Positions 19,092 to 28,341 of a stretch of 64,000 bases of DNA are shown one piece after another. The notes beneath the pieces were generated by a model. That model made no database searches and was not told the origin of the DNA. It saw only the letters and a program-made list of their open reading frames with translations. A program made the position numbers and the translations under genes. The DNA comes from Planctomycetota bacterium (GTDB lineage: Bacteria; Planctomycetota; Phycisphaerae; Phycisphaerales; SM1A02), in the NCBI GenBank assembly GCA_022560875.1, contig JADFSH010000002.1:26217-90216 (forward strand), in the 5' to 3' direction. Each line of letters opens with the position of its first letter. Position 1 is the first letter of the stretch.

Positions 19092-21329
19092 ATGAGTGAT
19101 GCTCCCGATCATGGCAATAATCTGCGATTTGAATTGATCGCAGACAAAAGTGAGCAGATTGCAGAAGATCCGCTTCAGTTCGTTCGACGCAAACTTCGTG
19201 GTCGATATCGACTGACGATCCTTCTGGCGCTCCTGCTGGCGCTGTGTGGTTCGCTGATTGGTTATTCCGCCGCTCCGGTCAAGTATGAAAGCACAGGCCT
19301 GATCCAGTTCAAGCCCGTCTTGCCGACGATACTTTACAAGAGCGTGGAAAATCAGCCCACTCCGCTGTACGATTCGTTCGTATCGGCCCAGGCTACGTTG
19401 ATTCGGAATAGCAATGTCATTGAGGAGGCTCTCAAGGATACATCGCTAGCGTCATGGGATATTCCGTTGGGTCCGGAAGGTGTCGAAAGGATTCGGGGCA
19501 TGATCTCGGTGCATCACCGTCGGGGTGATCAGATAGTAAGGGTGACCGCGACGCACCGCGATCCTCAATTTGCGCATGCGACGGTTAACGCCGTTCTGAA
19601 GGCATATAACCGAAATTACCACGAAACGATTCGATTGAGTCCCAGCGAGCGGGAACGGAAACTCAAGCAGCGCGTAAGTCTACTCAAGAAAGATCTGTTG
19701 GTTGTCGGAGAGACAATCCTTGAGATTTCCGATCAATACGGGGTGGACACCATCAAGCGTCTGCACAATGAAAAAATTCAGGCACTGATCGCCACTGATC
19801 AAAAACTGGCGGAGTTGAATCTTGCCCTCACGACACTGGAAGTGCAGAGTGAGCGTAGGGCGGCGGGGTTGCACATTGACAATGCCCGGGAGTTCGACTC
19901 ATTTGCCGGCGCGTTCATAAGCAGCAATACTGATTCCATCGGTGGTTTGCAAAAAGAAGAGCGGGCCATTATGGCCGAGATGAAAAGTTTCGAAGGCAAG
20001 TTCGGCAGGAAGCATCCACGCATGCGCACCTTGGAGAGAAAGCTCAAGATGGCGCGTATTCAGATATCACTGTTTGAACAAGCCAATGGCGTCAATACTC
20101 CCTTTAACGTTGATCAGGGCAATCCTGAGCCTTCCGTTCTCGCGCAGGCGTCGATGGATAGGATTCGTGAAATCGAATCGCAATACCAGAAGTTGCGAGA
20201 TCGGTTACGTGTCGAGGCGACAGAACTGGGCAGCAGGAGCATCACTCTCTCGAATCTCCAGGAGCAGGAAACAACGATCAAGATGCGCCTCAAGGACACG
20301 GAGAAGGCGCTGGATGTAATCAGGGTGGAGAGCGATCGCGAAGAATCCGCGAGGATCCTGATTGCCTCCCTGGGCGATCTGCCCACGGTGCCCACGACGG
20401 ATCGTCGTTTTTCTCTGGCCTTTGCCGCGGGTTTGTTCGGAGTGGGGATGGCAGTCTGTCTGGTGGTCGTGATCGGCATTTTCGATCCGCGTTGTCGTTT
20501 CGCCCAGGAATTGCAGGCAATCGACGAGTCCGCCCAGGTCATTAGCCTGATACCCGACATCTCGGTGAATTGCGCTGAGATCGATCAACTCGCCGCCCTG
20601 GGCGTGCATCAGCTTCGCAATCTGCTTGAGTTGCAGCAGGACGAGCCGTCACAGATCGTATTCACCATCACCAGCCCGGGTCGGAGTGAAGGGAAAACTA
20701 GTCTTGTGCTCGCGCTTGGCGCGTCCTTTGCTATCGCTGGTCGAAAAACATTGATTATCGATGCGGACTTAACACACGCAGGTCTGACCCGCGATCTTGA
20801 TATGGAAAAACTTCCCGGATTATGGGAAGCCATCAATTCCAACTGCAATGATGGTGAAATCCATCAGACGGACAATGACAACCTCTGGGCACTGCCGGTT
20901 GGGGATTCCGTCAATTCTGATCCCCGCGATATCGCCCGAGACAAGCTGTTGAAACTGCTCGAGGCCGTCAGAAGCCGGTTTGACGTGATCATCTTTGATA
21001 CCGGACCGGTCATGACCAGCCTGGAGGCGTCGCTGGTCTCGTCGATCTCGGATCGCGTGATCATGACCGTCGCGCGGAATCAGCACACCGAGCAGGTCCG
21101 GGCTTCACTTGAACGGTTGCGTCGGATCGGCTCCGAGTGTAAGGGACTCGTGTTCAATCTGGCTCCGCCGTCCGACTTCGATCGTCGCGACTGGCATGTT
21201 GCCCAGACTCCGGCCCAAGCCGCTCCGCTTATTCCTGACACCCCGGCGCATGACCGAAACCTGGTGGGCACCATCGGAAAAATCAACGGCATACGGGCAC
21301 GCTCCGAATCGCTGAGGAATGCGGCGTGA
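19092..21329 (+). CDS. Wzc-like polysaccharide co-polymerase / BY-kinase-type ATPase
   Basis: This 745-residue inner-membrane protein has a Wzz-type chain-length domain with membrane segments at about 36-56 and 437-460. A coiled-coil periplasmic stretch lies between them, with a GFAxxHPR-like motif seen as GRKHPRMRTLERKL. The cytoplasmic ATPase has Walker A SPGRSEGKTS (527-536), Walker A' LIIDADL and Walker B VIIFDTGP. It should control chain length and drive export together with the polymerases at 4940 and 6460. The C-terminus lacks the tyrosine cluster of classical BY-kinases, so autophosphorylation may be absent. A strong GGGAGGGA ribosome-binding site precedes ATG 19092. The stop overlaps the next start (GTGA at 21326). 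Confidence 0.87.
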   Translation: MSDAPDHGNNLRFELIADKSEQIAEDPLQFVRRKLRGRYRLTILLALLLALCGSLIGYSAAPVKYESTGLIQFKPVLPTILYKSVENQPTPLYDSFVSAQATLIRNSNVIEEALKDTSLASWDIPLGPEGVERIRGMISVHHRRGDQIVRVTATHRDPQFAHATVNAVLKAYNRNYHETIRLSPSERERKLKQRVSLLKKDLLVVGETILEISDQYGVDTIKRLHNEKIQALIATDQKLAELNLALTTLEVQSERRAAGLHIDNAREFDSFAGAFISSNTDSIGGLQKEERAIMAEMKSFEGKFGRKHPRMRTLERKLKMARIQISLFEQANGVNTPFNVDQGNPEPSVLAQASMDRIREIESQYQKLRDRLRVEATELGSRSITLSNLQEQETTIKMRLKDTEKALDVIRVESDREESARILIASLGDLPTVPTTDRRFSLAFAAGLFGVGMAVCLVVVIGIFDPRCRFAQELQAIDESAQVISLIPDISVNCAEIDQLAALGVHQLRNLLELQQDEPSQIVFTITSPGRSEGKTSLVLALGASFAIAGRKTLIIDADLTHAGLTRDLDMEKLPGLWEAINSNCNDGEIHQTDNDNLWALPVGDSVNSDPRDIARDKLLKLLEAVRSRFDVIIFDTGPVMTSLEASLVSSISDRVIMTVARNQHTEQVRASLERLRRIGSECKGLVFNLAPPSDFDRRDWHVAQTPAQAAPLIPDTPAHDRNLVGTIGKINGIRARSESLRNAA

Positions 21330-22756
21330 CGGCACTCGGTGTCAGAGCAGCTCCCTCGTTTTCTCCACGCAGCACGTCATCCGAAAGACGGATTTGGGGG
21401 TTTGATGTGCGCGAGTTGTATGGCCGCTACTGGAGCGCAAAGGGCTGGAAGACGGTCGTGCGGGGAGCAAGAGAAATTCCCGGCCCCGATAAACGGGGAT
21501 ACATGCTGATCGAGCCGGATGAATTCGTCTTTTTCGATCCTCCCCTGTCGCTTCGACCCACACCCAAACGACCGACAACGACAGTTCGAGTCTCGGTTAT
21601 TCAATACGAAACACAATCGTACGATGTGATCGTGGAAGCGGATGAGAGCGGGCGATTTGAAAGGATCCGTCGGCGGTATTCACCAAAAATCCGCGCGGAA
21701 GTGAAGGTTGTTTTCACCGATGATCCGACGATCGCTCTGGCCTGGAGCCGGGCGGAAAACACGAGGATTGGCCAGGTGGAAATCCGCACCTCGAAAAACA
21801 TCTCTCCTTCGCGCACCATGACCATCGAGGGGGTTGTGATCGAATCCGGCGACAAGAAATCGTATGAACGTCTCCAACGGGAACTCACCTCACGCTGTGG
21901 CGGGTTGGAAACGCCTGACGATCGTTTGACGGAAATCAGCCCTGCGGTCTGGGTTGACAAGTCCGCCCACATCGGATCCGGCGTGACATTTGTGGGGCCG
22001 GTCTGGATCGGCGCGGGACAGATACTCGTGCCGGGGGATACCGTAATCGGTCCCTGTGTGTTGCCGGATGTGATTGCGACGAACGGGAAAGCAGATGTAA
22101 CGTTTCGCGACCTGATTGAACCGATACCCGCGGACCATGCCGCGACGATTTCACGCCAATTGCCGTTCGAGCGTTCGTTTAACCTGCTCTTCAGCCTGGC
22201 GGCACTGCTATTGACCCTGCCTCTCTATCCGCTGATCATGCTGCTGATCTGGCTTGAGGACGGTAGACCGTTTTTCTTCCGGCACATGAGACAAACGAGG
22301 GGGGGGCGCGAGTTCGGCTGCTACAAATTCCGGACGATGTGTCGAGATGCCGAAAAGCTGAAGGCCAGACTGAAACAGGCGAATGCGTCTGATGGCCCTC
22401 AGTTCCATATGCCCGATGATCCCCGGTTGCTGCGCGTCGGCAAATTCCTCAGACGATTCTATCTCGATGAACTCCCCCAGTTTTATAACATGCTGAAAGG
22501 CGACATGAATCTTGTCGGCCCGAGGCCCAGTCCGGATGCGGAAAATCAATTCTGCCCCGCCTGGCGTGAGGCCAGACTGAGCGTCAAACCGGGTATCACC
22601 GGATTGTGGCAGGTCTGTCGCACTCGACGACCCAATGTCGATTTTCAGGAGTGGATTCGATTTGATCTTGAATACGTTCAGAAACGATCCTGGCGTCTAG
22701 ACCTCTGGATCATCATGAAGACCTTTCGGAAAGTCATAAGCCAGAGTAACAGGTGA
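21326..22756 (+). CDS. Polyprenyl-phosphate glycosyl-1-phosphate transferase with unusual N-terminal domain
   Basis: The last 200 residues of this 476-residue protein are a bacterial sugar transferase (phosphoglycosyl transferase). A hydrophobic re-entrant helix at about 285-307 is followed by FFRHMRQTRGGREFGCYKFRTMC, with the family pattern KFRTM. DELPQFYNMLKGDMNLVGPRP is the catalytic Asp-Glu region and KPGITGLWQV closes it. It loads the first sugar onto undecaprenyl phosphate and so starts each repeat. The N-terminal 270 residues differ from WcaJ/WbaP: there are no four membrane helices, and instead a soluble region ends in hexapeptide-like turns (SAHIGSGVTFVGPVWIGAG, about 213-231). It starts with GTG inside the wzc-like stop. 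Confidence 0.87.
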   Translation: MTALGVRAAPSFSPRSTSSERRIWGFDVRELYGRYWSAKGWKTVVRGAREIPGPDKRGYMLIEPDEFVFFDPPLSLRPTPKRPTTTVRVSVIQYETQSYDVIVEADESGRFERIRRRYSPKIRAEVKVVFTDDPTIALAWSRAENTRIGQVEIRTSKNISPSRTMTIEGVVIESGDKKSYERLQRELTSRCGGLETPDDRLTEISPAVWVDKSAHIGSGVTFVGPVWIGAGQILVPGDTVIGPCVLPDVIATNGKADVTFRDLIEPIPADHAATISRQLPFERSFNLLFSLAALLLTLPLYPLIMLLIWLEDGRPFFFRHMRQTRGGREFGCYKFRTMCRDAEKLKARLKQANASDGPQFHMPDDPRLLRVGKFLRRFYLDELPQFYNMLKGDMNLVGPRPSPDAENQFCPAWREARLSVKPGITGLWQVCRTRRPNVDFQEWIRFDLEYVQKRSWRLDLWIIMKTFRKVISQSNR

Positions 22757-22828
22757 ACGGAAACACACCAACAGGCAGAGAATCCCCGGATTCTCAATCA
22801 AGTCTGAACCGTCAGGGGTGCACTGGAA

Positions 22829-22854
22829 AAGGGTCGATCGCAAGATCGGCCCTT
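22829..22854. terminator. Bidirectional rho-independent terminator
   Basis: An 11-bp stem with one G-T pair and a GCAA tetraloop (AAGGGTCGATC / GATCGGCCCTT) lies 72 bases after the sugar transferase stop. The + strand continues with CTTCTTGTC-type T-rich sequence and the - strand with TTTTCC. It lies between convergent genes, ending the polysaccharide locus and the epimerase-like gene. Confidence 0.75.
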
Positions 22855-22910
22855 CTTGTCATTTACCGCAGTGATGGATGGTCCACGTAACCTGAACCCG
22901 ACCTTGATCA

Positions 22911-24041
22911 TCATTGTGAATCGAACCAGGCCTTGAGAATCCTGGACTCGCGATCAGGACTGATCCCGGAGGATTGCTGCCTCTGCTTCTCCCGCATGGC
23001 TTCCGACAGACTGGAAAACCAATCGAAGGTGTCCTTGGCGGTGACCGCATACGTTCGGAAACGAATGCCTTTTTCCCTCGCTCGATCGTTGCTCACGGTG
23101 CTTAATCCCCCGGATGTCACCCAGACCGGCATGTCGGTCCATTCGGATACGCCTTGGGCGATGAGAAAGCCACCAGGCACCCAGGTATAGGTACAGCAGC
23201 CGCCAATCACGGCCTTACAGCCGTGGACCAGCTCGGCCATGGTGAAGCGGCATTCGGGTCCAACGGCGTTGTACACGCCCGTGTGGCCCTTCTCGAGGCA
23301 GTGAATCGAGAAGTCGGCGAGATCGCGGACATCGATGATCTGGACGGGGTCGTGACCGTCGCCCGGAGCGAGTACTTCGCCGCCCCGCGCGATGCGATCC
23401 GGCCAGTAGGTGTATCGGTAGGTTGTATCGAGGGGTCCGACGATAAGGCCGGGGCGAATGATCGTCGATCGTCCGGGAAGAGCGGTTTCCACGGCCTGTT
23501 CACACAACGCTTTAAGAGGGCCGAAGGATCCGTCTGTGATTACCTCGATCGAAGGATCATCGAGTTGTCCAACCGGCGACTCCTCGTTGATGCCGGACTG
23601 GAGGGACTCGTCGTAGACCGAGATGGTTGAAATGAAGACGTACTGCCCGACAACCTCAGCCAGCAATTCGGCGGAGGCTCGCGCATGACGCGTGATATAG
23701 CCTGACGTATCGACGACCGCATCCCAGGTGCGCCCTTCAAGCGCCTTCAAGCCATCATTCTTCTCCGGATCACGATCTCCGATGAGTTTCTCGATGTCGG
23801 GGAAAAGATGGGGATTGGACCGTCCTCGATTGAACAGGGTGACTTCATGACCACGAGCCTGAGCGGATTTGACGAGGGCGGGGCCAAGAAACCTTGTGCC
23901 GCCGAGAATCAGGATCTTGAGCTTCTTCGCAGGTCGCCGGTTCGATGGAAGGGCCATCACGCGGCTGGTGGCCGAACCCAAACCGACCAGAGAGGCTGCC
24001 ACCGCGGAAGCCTGGAGAAAATCTCTTCGTGTCGTGTTCAT
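22911..24041 (-). CDS. TAT-exported NAD-dependent epimerase/dehydratase-like protein
   Basis: This 376-residue protein begins MNTTRRDFLQ, a twin-arginine signal with the RRDFLQ motif, followed by the hydrophobic stretch ASAVAASLVGLG. The mature part is an extended short-chain dehydrogenase: ILGGTRFLGPALVKSA is the NAD(P)-binding loop, DAVVDTSGY the second strand, and VFISTISVYDES the catalytic region. It lacks an obvious YxxxK at the expected place; the conserved Ser and Tyr (STISVYDES) could be relics. Related proteins in planctomycetes are annotated as epimerases or isoflavone-reductase-like proteins of unknown substrate. ATG 24041 is chosen because it gives the TAT signal; the open frame extends to 24218 without a plausible start. 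Confidence 0.8.
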   Translation of the reverse strand: MNTTRRDFLQASAVAASLVGLGSATSRVMALPSNRRPAKKLKILILGGTRFLGPALVKSAQARGHEVTLFNRGRSNPHLFPDIEKLIGDRDPEKNDGLKALEGRTWDAVVDTSGYITRHARASAELLAEVVGQYVFISTISVYDESLQSGINEESPVGQLDDPSIEVITDGSFGPLKALCEQAVETALPGRSTIIRPGLIVGPLDTTYRYTYWPDRIARGGEVLAPGDGHDPVQIIDVRDLADFSIHCLEKGHTGVYNAVGPECRFTMAELVHGCKAVIGGCCTYTWVPGGFLIAQGVSEWTDMPVWVTSGGLSTVSNDRAREKGIRFRTYAVTAKDTFDWFSSLSEAMREKQRQQSSGISPDRESRILKAWFDSQ

Positions 24042-24354
24042 CGGTCGGCTAACCTCTCTGTGAGGTGCTTTGACGGTCGCGGGGGGGGGTTCAATCGGGA
24101 AAACGTGCTTATCGCAGATGCTGATTGTACCGTCTGTTTCCCCGCAAGCTTCAGCCTTGATGGCGAGCTGATTCCTTTGGGATATGACCCATTTCCGGGA
24201 AATCAATTCCCCCGGCAAGTGTCGTTTATAGCAGCCGCAGAAGCCCTCTGGTTGGATGCCACCAGTATGGTCTGGGACTGTTGAGGCTTCCTTTCTGTTG
24301 TCTTCTTGAGATTCAGGCTCTGCTGCCAGGCTTTATCATGAGCGAGGCGGACCT
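24042..24354. other. Divergent intergenic region without a recognised gene
   Basis: This 313-base gap lies between the divergent epimerase-like gene and the nucleotide transporter. An open frame continues upstream from the epimerase start but its translation has no family features. It contains a run of nine G at 24080-24088. I could not identify convincing promoter boxes, although promoters for both neighbours must lie here or inside the genes. Confidence 0.5.
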
Positions 24355-25764
24355 TTGAGCCGGAAAGGAGTGATCCTTCGCGTGACTGATTTTCGGAGTC
24401 TTGTCCATCGAGTCCTCAAGACCCGGCCCGGCGAGCATGCGCTGCTCGCCTGGGCTGCCGCCTATTTCTACTTCCTCATGGCGAGCTATTACGTGATGCG
24501 CCCGTTGCGCGATGAACTTGGCACGGCGGGTGGCGTGGACGACCTCAAATGGTTGTTTTCCTGTTCTCTGCTGGCCATGCTGATCCTGAACCCCGTCTAC
24601 TCCTGGCTCGTGGCGAGATTCCGGCGCGAGGTCTTCATCCCGCTCGTCTACGTCTTTTTCGCGATCAATATTTTCATCTTCTTTGTGCTTTTCCGCACGG
24701 CGTCAGATCAGGGGCTCATCTACCTCGGACGCACCTTCTACGTCTGGTGCGCCGTCTTCATCCTCTTTGTCGTGTCGGTCTTCTGGAGCCTGATGGTTGA
24801 CCTGCTCACCTCCGATCAGGCCAAACGGCTGTTCGGCTCCATCGCCGTGGGCGGTACACTGGGGGCGATATCCGGTTCGGCGATCACGCGCTCGTACATC
24901 AAGTCGGTCGGCATGCAGAATTTCTTCCTCCTCGCCGTCGTCCTCCTGCTCCTGAGCGTGGTGTGCATGCTCGCTTTGACCTGGATCGTAAACAAACGGC
25001 AAATGGGAGAGGAATCTTCGCCATGCCGGACTCCGGTTACGAAGGCCATCGGGGGCAGCGTCTGGTCCGGTATCGGTCAGGTGTTCCGCTCCCGCTACCT
25101 GCTCGGCATCTGCGGCTTCGTCCTGATTTACACAATCACCAACACCTATGTCTATCTGGCCAAGATCCAGCTTGGTCGAGAGATGATCGAGCGAAGCACG
25201 GATCGCATCGCGTTCTTTGCCAATATCGACCTGTTCGCCAACGTGCTGACGGTGCTGGTGCAGGTCTTTCTCACCAGTCGCCTCCTGACTCGTTTGGGCA
25301 TTGGTATTACGTTGACGATCCTCCCCGGCATTTCCGTGATCGGGTTTGTCGTGCTGGCATGGTCGTTTCGGGATATAGACCCGGCCCTCTCCACGACCGC
25401 GGGGAGCGCGGCACTGGTGATCACCGGTTTTGAATCCATCCGTCGCGCCTGCAATTACGCGCTGGCCCGACCGGCCCGAGAAGCCTTGTTTACCGTGCTG
25501 GGCCGGGAGGAAACCTACAAGTCCAAGAGCTTCATCGATACGTTCATCTATCGCGGCGGAGATCAGGTCGGGGTCTGGTCGCACGGCCTGATGTCCGAGG
25601 TGATGTTGCTTTCGATGGCTACGATCGCCTTGATTGCTGTGCCGCTGGCCGGCATCTGGCTTGTGCTCGGGCTGAGACTCGGTCGAACCCAGCATCAACT
25701 CGACCGGCAAATGAAAACCGCCTCCGCCCCCGGAATCACCCCCGTATCAACCATCGCGGATTGA
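24355..25764 (+). CDS. NTP/NDP exchange transporter, ATP/ADP-translocase-like membrane protein
   Basis: This 469-residue membrane protein has about twelve hydrophobic segments. The opening YFYFLMASYYVMRPLRDELG, the loop DQAKRLFGSIAVGGTLGAISG and the conserved FIDTFIYRGGDQVGVW are features of the bacterial NTT/MFS-related nucleotide transporters (the family that includes rickettsial and chlamydial ATP/ADP translocases). Free-living members occur in Planctomycetota and Bacteroidota; their substrates are mostly unknown. It acts in the cytoplasmic membrane. The start is TTG 24355 with GAGG 7 bases upstream, or GTG 24382 with AAAGGAG 11 bases upstream; the latter removes nine residues. Its last 18 bases overlap the convergent gene's 3' end. 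Confidence 0.78.
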   Translation: MSRKGVILRVTDFRSLVHRVLKTRPGEHALLAWAAAYFYFLMASYYVMRPLRDELGTAGGVDDLKWLFSCSLLAMLILNPVYSWLVARFRREVFIPLVYVFFAINIFIFFVLFRTASDQGLIYLGRTFYVWCAVFILFVVSVFWSLMVDLLTSDQAKRLFGSIAVGGTLGAISGSAITRSYIKSVGMQNFFLLAVVLLLLSVVCMLALTWIVNKRQMGEESSPCRTPVTKAIGGSVWSGIGQVFRSRYLLGICGFVLIYTITNTYVYLAKIQLGREMIERSTDRIAFFANIDLFANVLTVLVQVFLTSRLLTRLGIGITLTILPGISVIGFVVLAWSFRDIDPALSTTAGSAALVITGFESIRRACNYALARPAREALFTVLGREETYKSKSFIDTFIYRGGDQVGVWSHGLMSEVMLLSMATIALIAVPLAGIWLVLGLRLGRTQHQLDRQMKTASAPGITPVSTIAD

Positions 25765-28203
25765 GCGCTTCGCCAGCATCATCTGCTCTTCGGAGAGCAG
25801 GAGTTCGATGCGGGTTCTGGTCCGCTCGCTGGTTTCGTTCCGCTCGTATTTCAGTTTCTCGTTGTGAAGTTCCCGCAGGATCATGTCAATGGGAATCGCG
25901 CCATTAAACACCTGATCCGGGCGTTGTCTTACGATGTCCACCATCTCCTGGCTCAGGCCGTAGTAGCGGTCCCGAAACGCTGCCGCGAGATGAAGGATGC
26001 CTTCTCGTTGCGACGAGGTGAGATCATCAAGCTGGAGAGCCGAGTCAATCAGTTTTTCCGCGGAGCGATCGTCCCGGTAAATCTCCGGATACGCCTGTTC
26101 GTTGTAGCGTCTCGCAAATCTCCACCGGGCATCTTCGCTGAGCTTTTCCTGCAGCTTCGCGAGGTGAGTCCGGTTAATGGTCATCAGCGTTTTGTTTGTT
26201 TCACGGAGCGCGTCGTAGCTCTTTTGCATACGTGGCTCCAGTGCTTTGGCCGCGGTGGGTCGCTCGCGTTTGATGACATCGCGGAGTGCATACATCCGCT
26301 CAAGCTCCATTGTCACCTCGCTTAGAAGTTCCAGCATCACCACGGACTTCTGCTCATATTCCTGCAGCGGTGCTTCAGTGGTCCTGCGGTCAATGTCCGA
26401 CAGGCTGATATCATCGAGTAAATGCGTCAGGTCGATCAGGGTCTCGTTGAAATCGCTGTTGAAGCGAGAGGGGCGTGAAAGGCTGTTGAGGCTGATCTCA
26501 CGCCTGCGCTTCAGGTGAAACCTTTCGATAGCGACCTCTGATTGATCGCCTTCCAACACCAAGCCAAGGTTGGCAATGAATGTCGCATCCAGATCCTGGA
26601 TCGAGATGAATGTTTCTATCCGGGACTTGGCCTTCTCCAGGGCCACTCGGTTTTCATCAGGCTCCTCTTCCGCTGCGGACGGATTTGCTTCCGGAGCATC
26701 CGGGGGGGCAAGCAAGGCGTCGAAGCTGATGCGATAGTCGTCATACAGTGAATCAAGGATCGACCGCTGACTTGCATCCAGCTTCAGCGTGGCGGCATAT
26801 TCGTCTACTCGTCGAGGCGGTATCGGCTGAAAGCGGGGCGGATCGACTTTCTTGTAACTGGTGACCACGCCTCCGAAGCCTTCAATCCGCTGATCAACAT
26901 CGTCTCCATACTGCTTCCGAAAATCCTCCCGTTCGAGCTGTTGATCGGTCGGTGTGTCTCCGAGCCGGGCCACCAGTTCGGGTCCGAGGATGGCGTCGAT
27001 CGTCTGCCTGGTCGTCTTTGTGATTTGCTCTCGGCGCTCCATGAGATTCCGGATTTTGTCTTCCTGCCGGCTGTTTCCTTCATCCTCAAGCTGCAGCATG
27101 GTGCGATAGCGCCGCGAATCCTCGATCAATCCCGCGATTTCGAGGATGACGGGTTCATTTCGAGTATTGAAAATTTCCTGAAGCTGCCTGATTTCGGCGC
27201 GCTGGGTATCAGTCGGGCCGGCAAGCTTTTCGATTCGCCGGAACCACTCCTGGGTGCCGCGCATTTTCCGAATCGAACGGGGATAGGCTTTCCGAAAGTA
27301 GCCATTGCGCAGCTCATGCTTCTGGTCGGGGGCGAGCACTTTCACCAGCTTCCGGTAGGTGTCGAGATTCAGGCGGCTGATCTCGCTGGTGGCCTTCTGA
27401 AAGGGACGGCTGGCTTCATTGAAGATCCCCCTGATCGATTCCTGAAACGCCTCATCATTAAACCGCTCGCCCATCTCCAGGAAGCTCATGTCGCGGAGGC
27501 CGAGATCGTCGATGGTGTCGAGAACGATGGTCACGATTCCCTTCATTTCCCGATGCAGGTCGCGGACGCCTTCCAACAAGGCGGATTCGTAACTGCGCAT
27601 CATCGGATCGACCATGGCCTTGACAGAAGTTGTCAGATCGAGATCGCGGACCATCTCACTCAGATCAATGGCCGCTCCGGGATTGAACTCGCCGCCAACC
27701 TCAAGCGTTACCTGGCGATAGAGCGATCGCTCACGGGCACGTCTCACGAGGTCAACCAGAAGCATTTGCTCATCCGTAAGAATCGTGCGGATATCGTTAA
27801 ACAACCGACGATCGACGGTTTGGATCTTTTCCAGAATCAGGTCGTATTGCCTGACGAGGGCCTCGATGTCCTCTCGAGGAGGGATGGCAAGGGCCATGGG
27901 ATTGATGGAGGCGATAAGCTCCAACAGGTCGTCCTGGATTTTCTGGATGTCGCGCTCCCGGAGCCGGGCGAACCGCGTGAAATAGGCATCGTGCATGGGC
28001 AGGATCGCCAGTTTCTGTTGGCGGGAAAGCGTCAACCGATCGGCATAATCCATCAGATCGCGGCTGTCGATCGGATCAGGAACCATCGGCAGCCCCTGTG
28101 CGCAAACGCGATCCGGCGATGGAAGCAACACGAAAATCGCGATCAGCAAGACTGCGAATATCGACCGACAAGTCAATTCAACACGCTCATGTTTCCACTG
28201 CAT
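25747..28203 (-). CDS. Large secreted coiled-coil protein with LTxxQ repeats
   Basis: This 818-residue protein has an N-terminal signal peptide (CRSIFAVLLIAIFVLLPSPDRVCAQG). The rest is almost entirely charged alpha-helix. Short motifs recur: LTLSRQQKLAI, LTDEQMLLVDL, LAPDQKHEL, LDASQRSIL, LTSSQREGIL and LSEEQMMLAK. These resemble the LTxxQ motif of CpxP/Spy periplasmic proteins, but here they recur through a long protein. No catalytic motif is visible. It could be a periplasmic stress or scaffold protein; no function is established. ATG 28203 is chosen because the signal peptide follows directly; an ATG at 28308 would add 35 residues before it. The stop lies inside the end of the convergent transporter gene. 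Confidence 0.72.
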   Translation of the reverse strand: MQWKHERVELTCRSIFAVLLIAIFVLLPSPDRVCAQGLPMVPDPIDSRDLMDYADRLTLSRQQKLAILPMHDAYFTRFARLRERDIQKIQDDLLELIASINPMALAIPPREDIEALVRQYDLILEKIQTVDRRLFNDIRTILTDEQMLLVDLVRRARERSLYRQVTLEVGGEFNPGAAIDLSEMVRDLDLTTSVKAMVDPMMRSYESALLEGVRDLHREMKGIVTIVLDTIDDLGLRDMSFLEMGERFNDEAFQESIRGIFNEASRPFQKATSEISRLNLDTYRKLVKVLAPDQKHELRNGYFRKAYPRSIRKMRGTQEWFRRIEKLAGPTDTQRAEIRQLQEIFNTRNEPVILEIAGLIEDSRRYRTMLQLEDEGNSRQEDKIRNLMERREQITKTTRQTIDAILGPELVARLGDTPTDQQLEREDFRKQYGDDVDQRIEGFGGVVTSYKKVDPPRFQPIPPRRVDEYAATLKLDASQRSILDSLYDDYRISFDALLAPPDAPEANPSAAEEEPDENRVALEKAKSRIETFISIQDLDATFIANLGLVLEGDQSEVAIERFHLKRRREISLNSLSRPSRFNSDFNETLIDLTHLLDDISLSDIDRRTTEAPLQEYEQKSVVMLELLSEVTMELERMYALRDVIKRERPTAAKALEPRMQKSYDALRETNKTLMTINRTHLAKLQEKLSEDARWRFARRYNEQAYPEIYRDDRSAEKLIDSALQLDDLTSSQREGILHLAAAFRDRYYGLSQEMVDIVRQRPDQVFNGAIPIDMILRELHNEKLKYERNETSERTRTRIELLLSEEQMMLAKRSIRDG

Positions 28204-28341
28204 TGCCTGTTCCCATGTTTGAAACGGGGTCTGATATGAAGACCATCTTTGGTTGAAGCTGCTGTCGCCTTCTCGTGATAGTGTCCTATACAATCCGTTG
28301 AATGGCACGTTACGGGTAATAATCTTTTCCGTTTCGCTTGT

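Noticed and set aside
24703..25710. 335-residue - strand frame rich in His, Gln and Asp
   Set aside because: Antisense of the membrane transporter; the composition is the usual reverse reading of membrane-protein codons.
26941..28239. 432-residue + strand frame
   Set aside because: Antisense to the secreted coiled-coil gene; no known motif and no ribosome-binding site.
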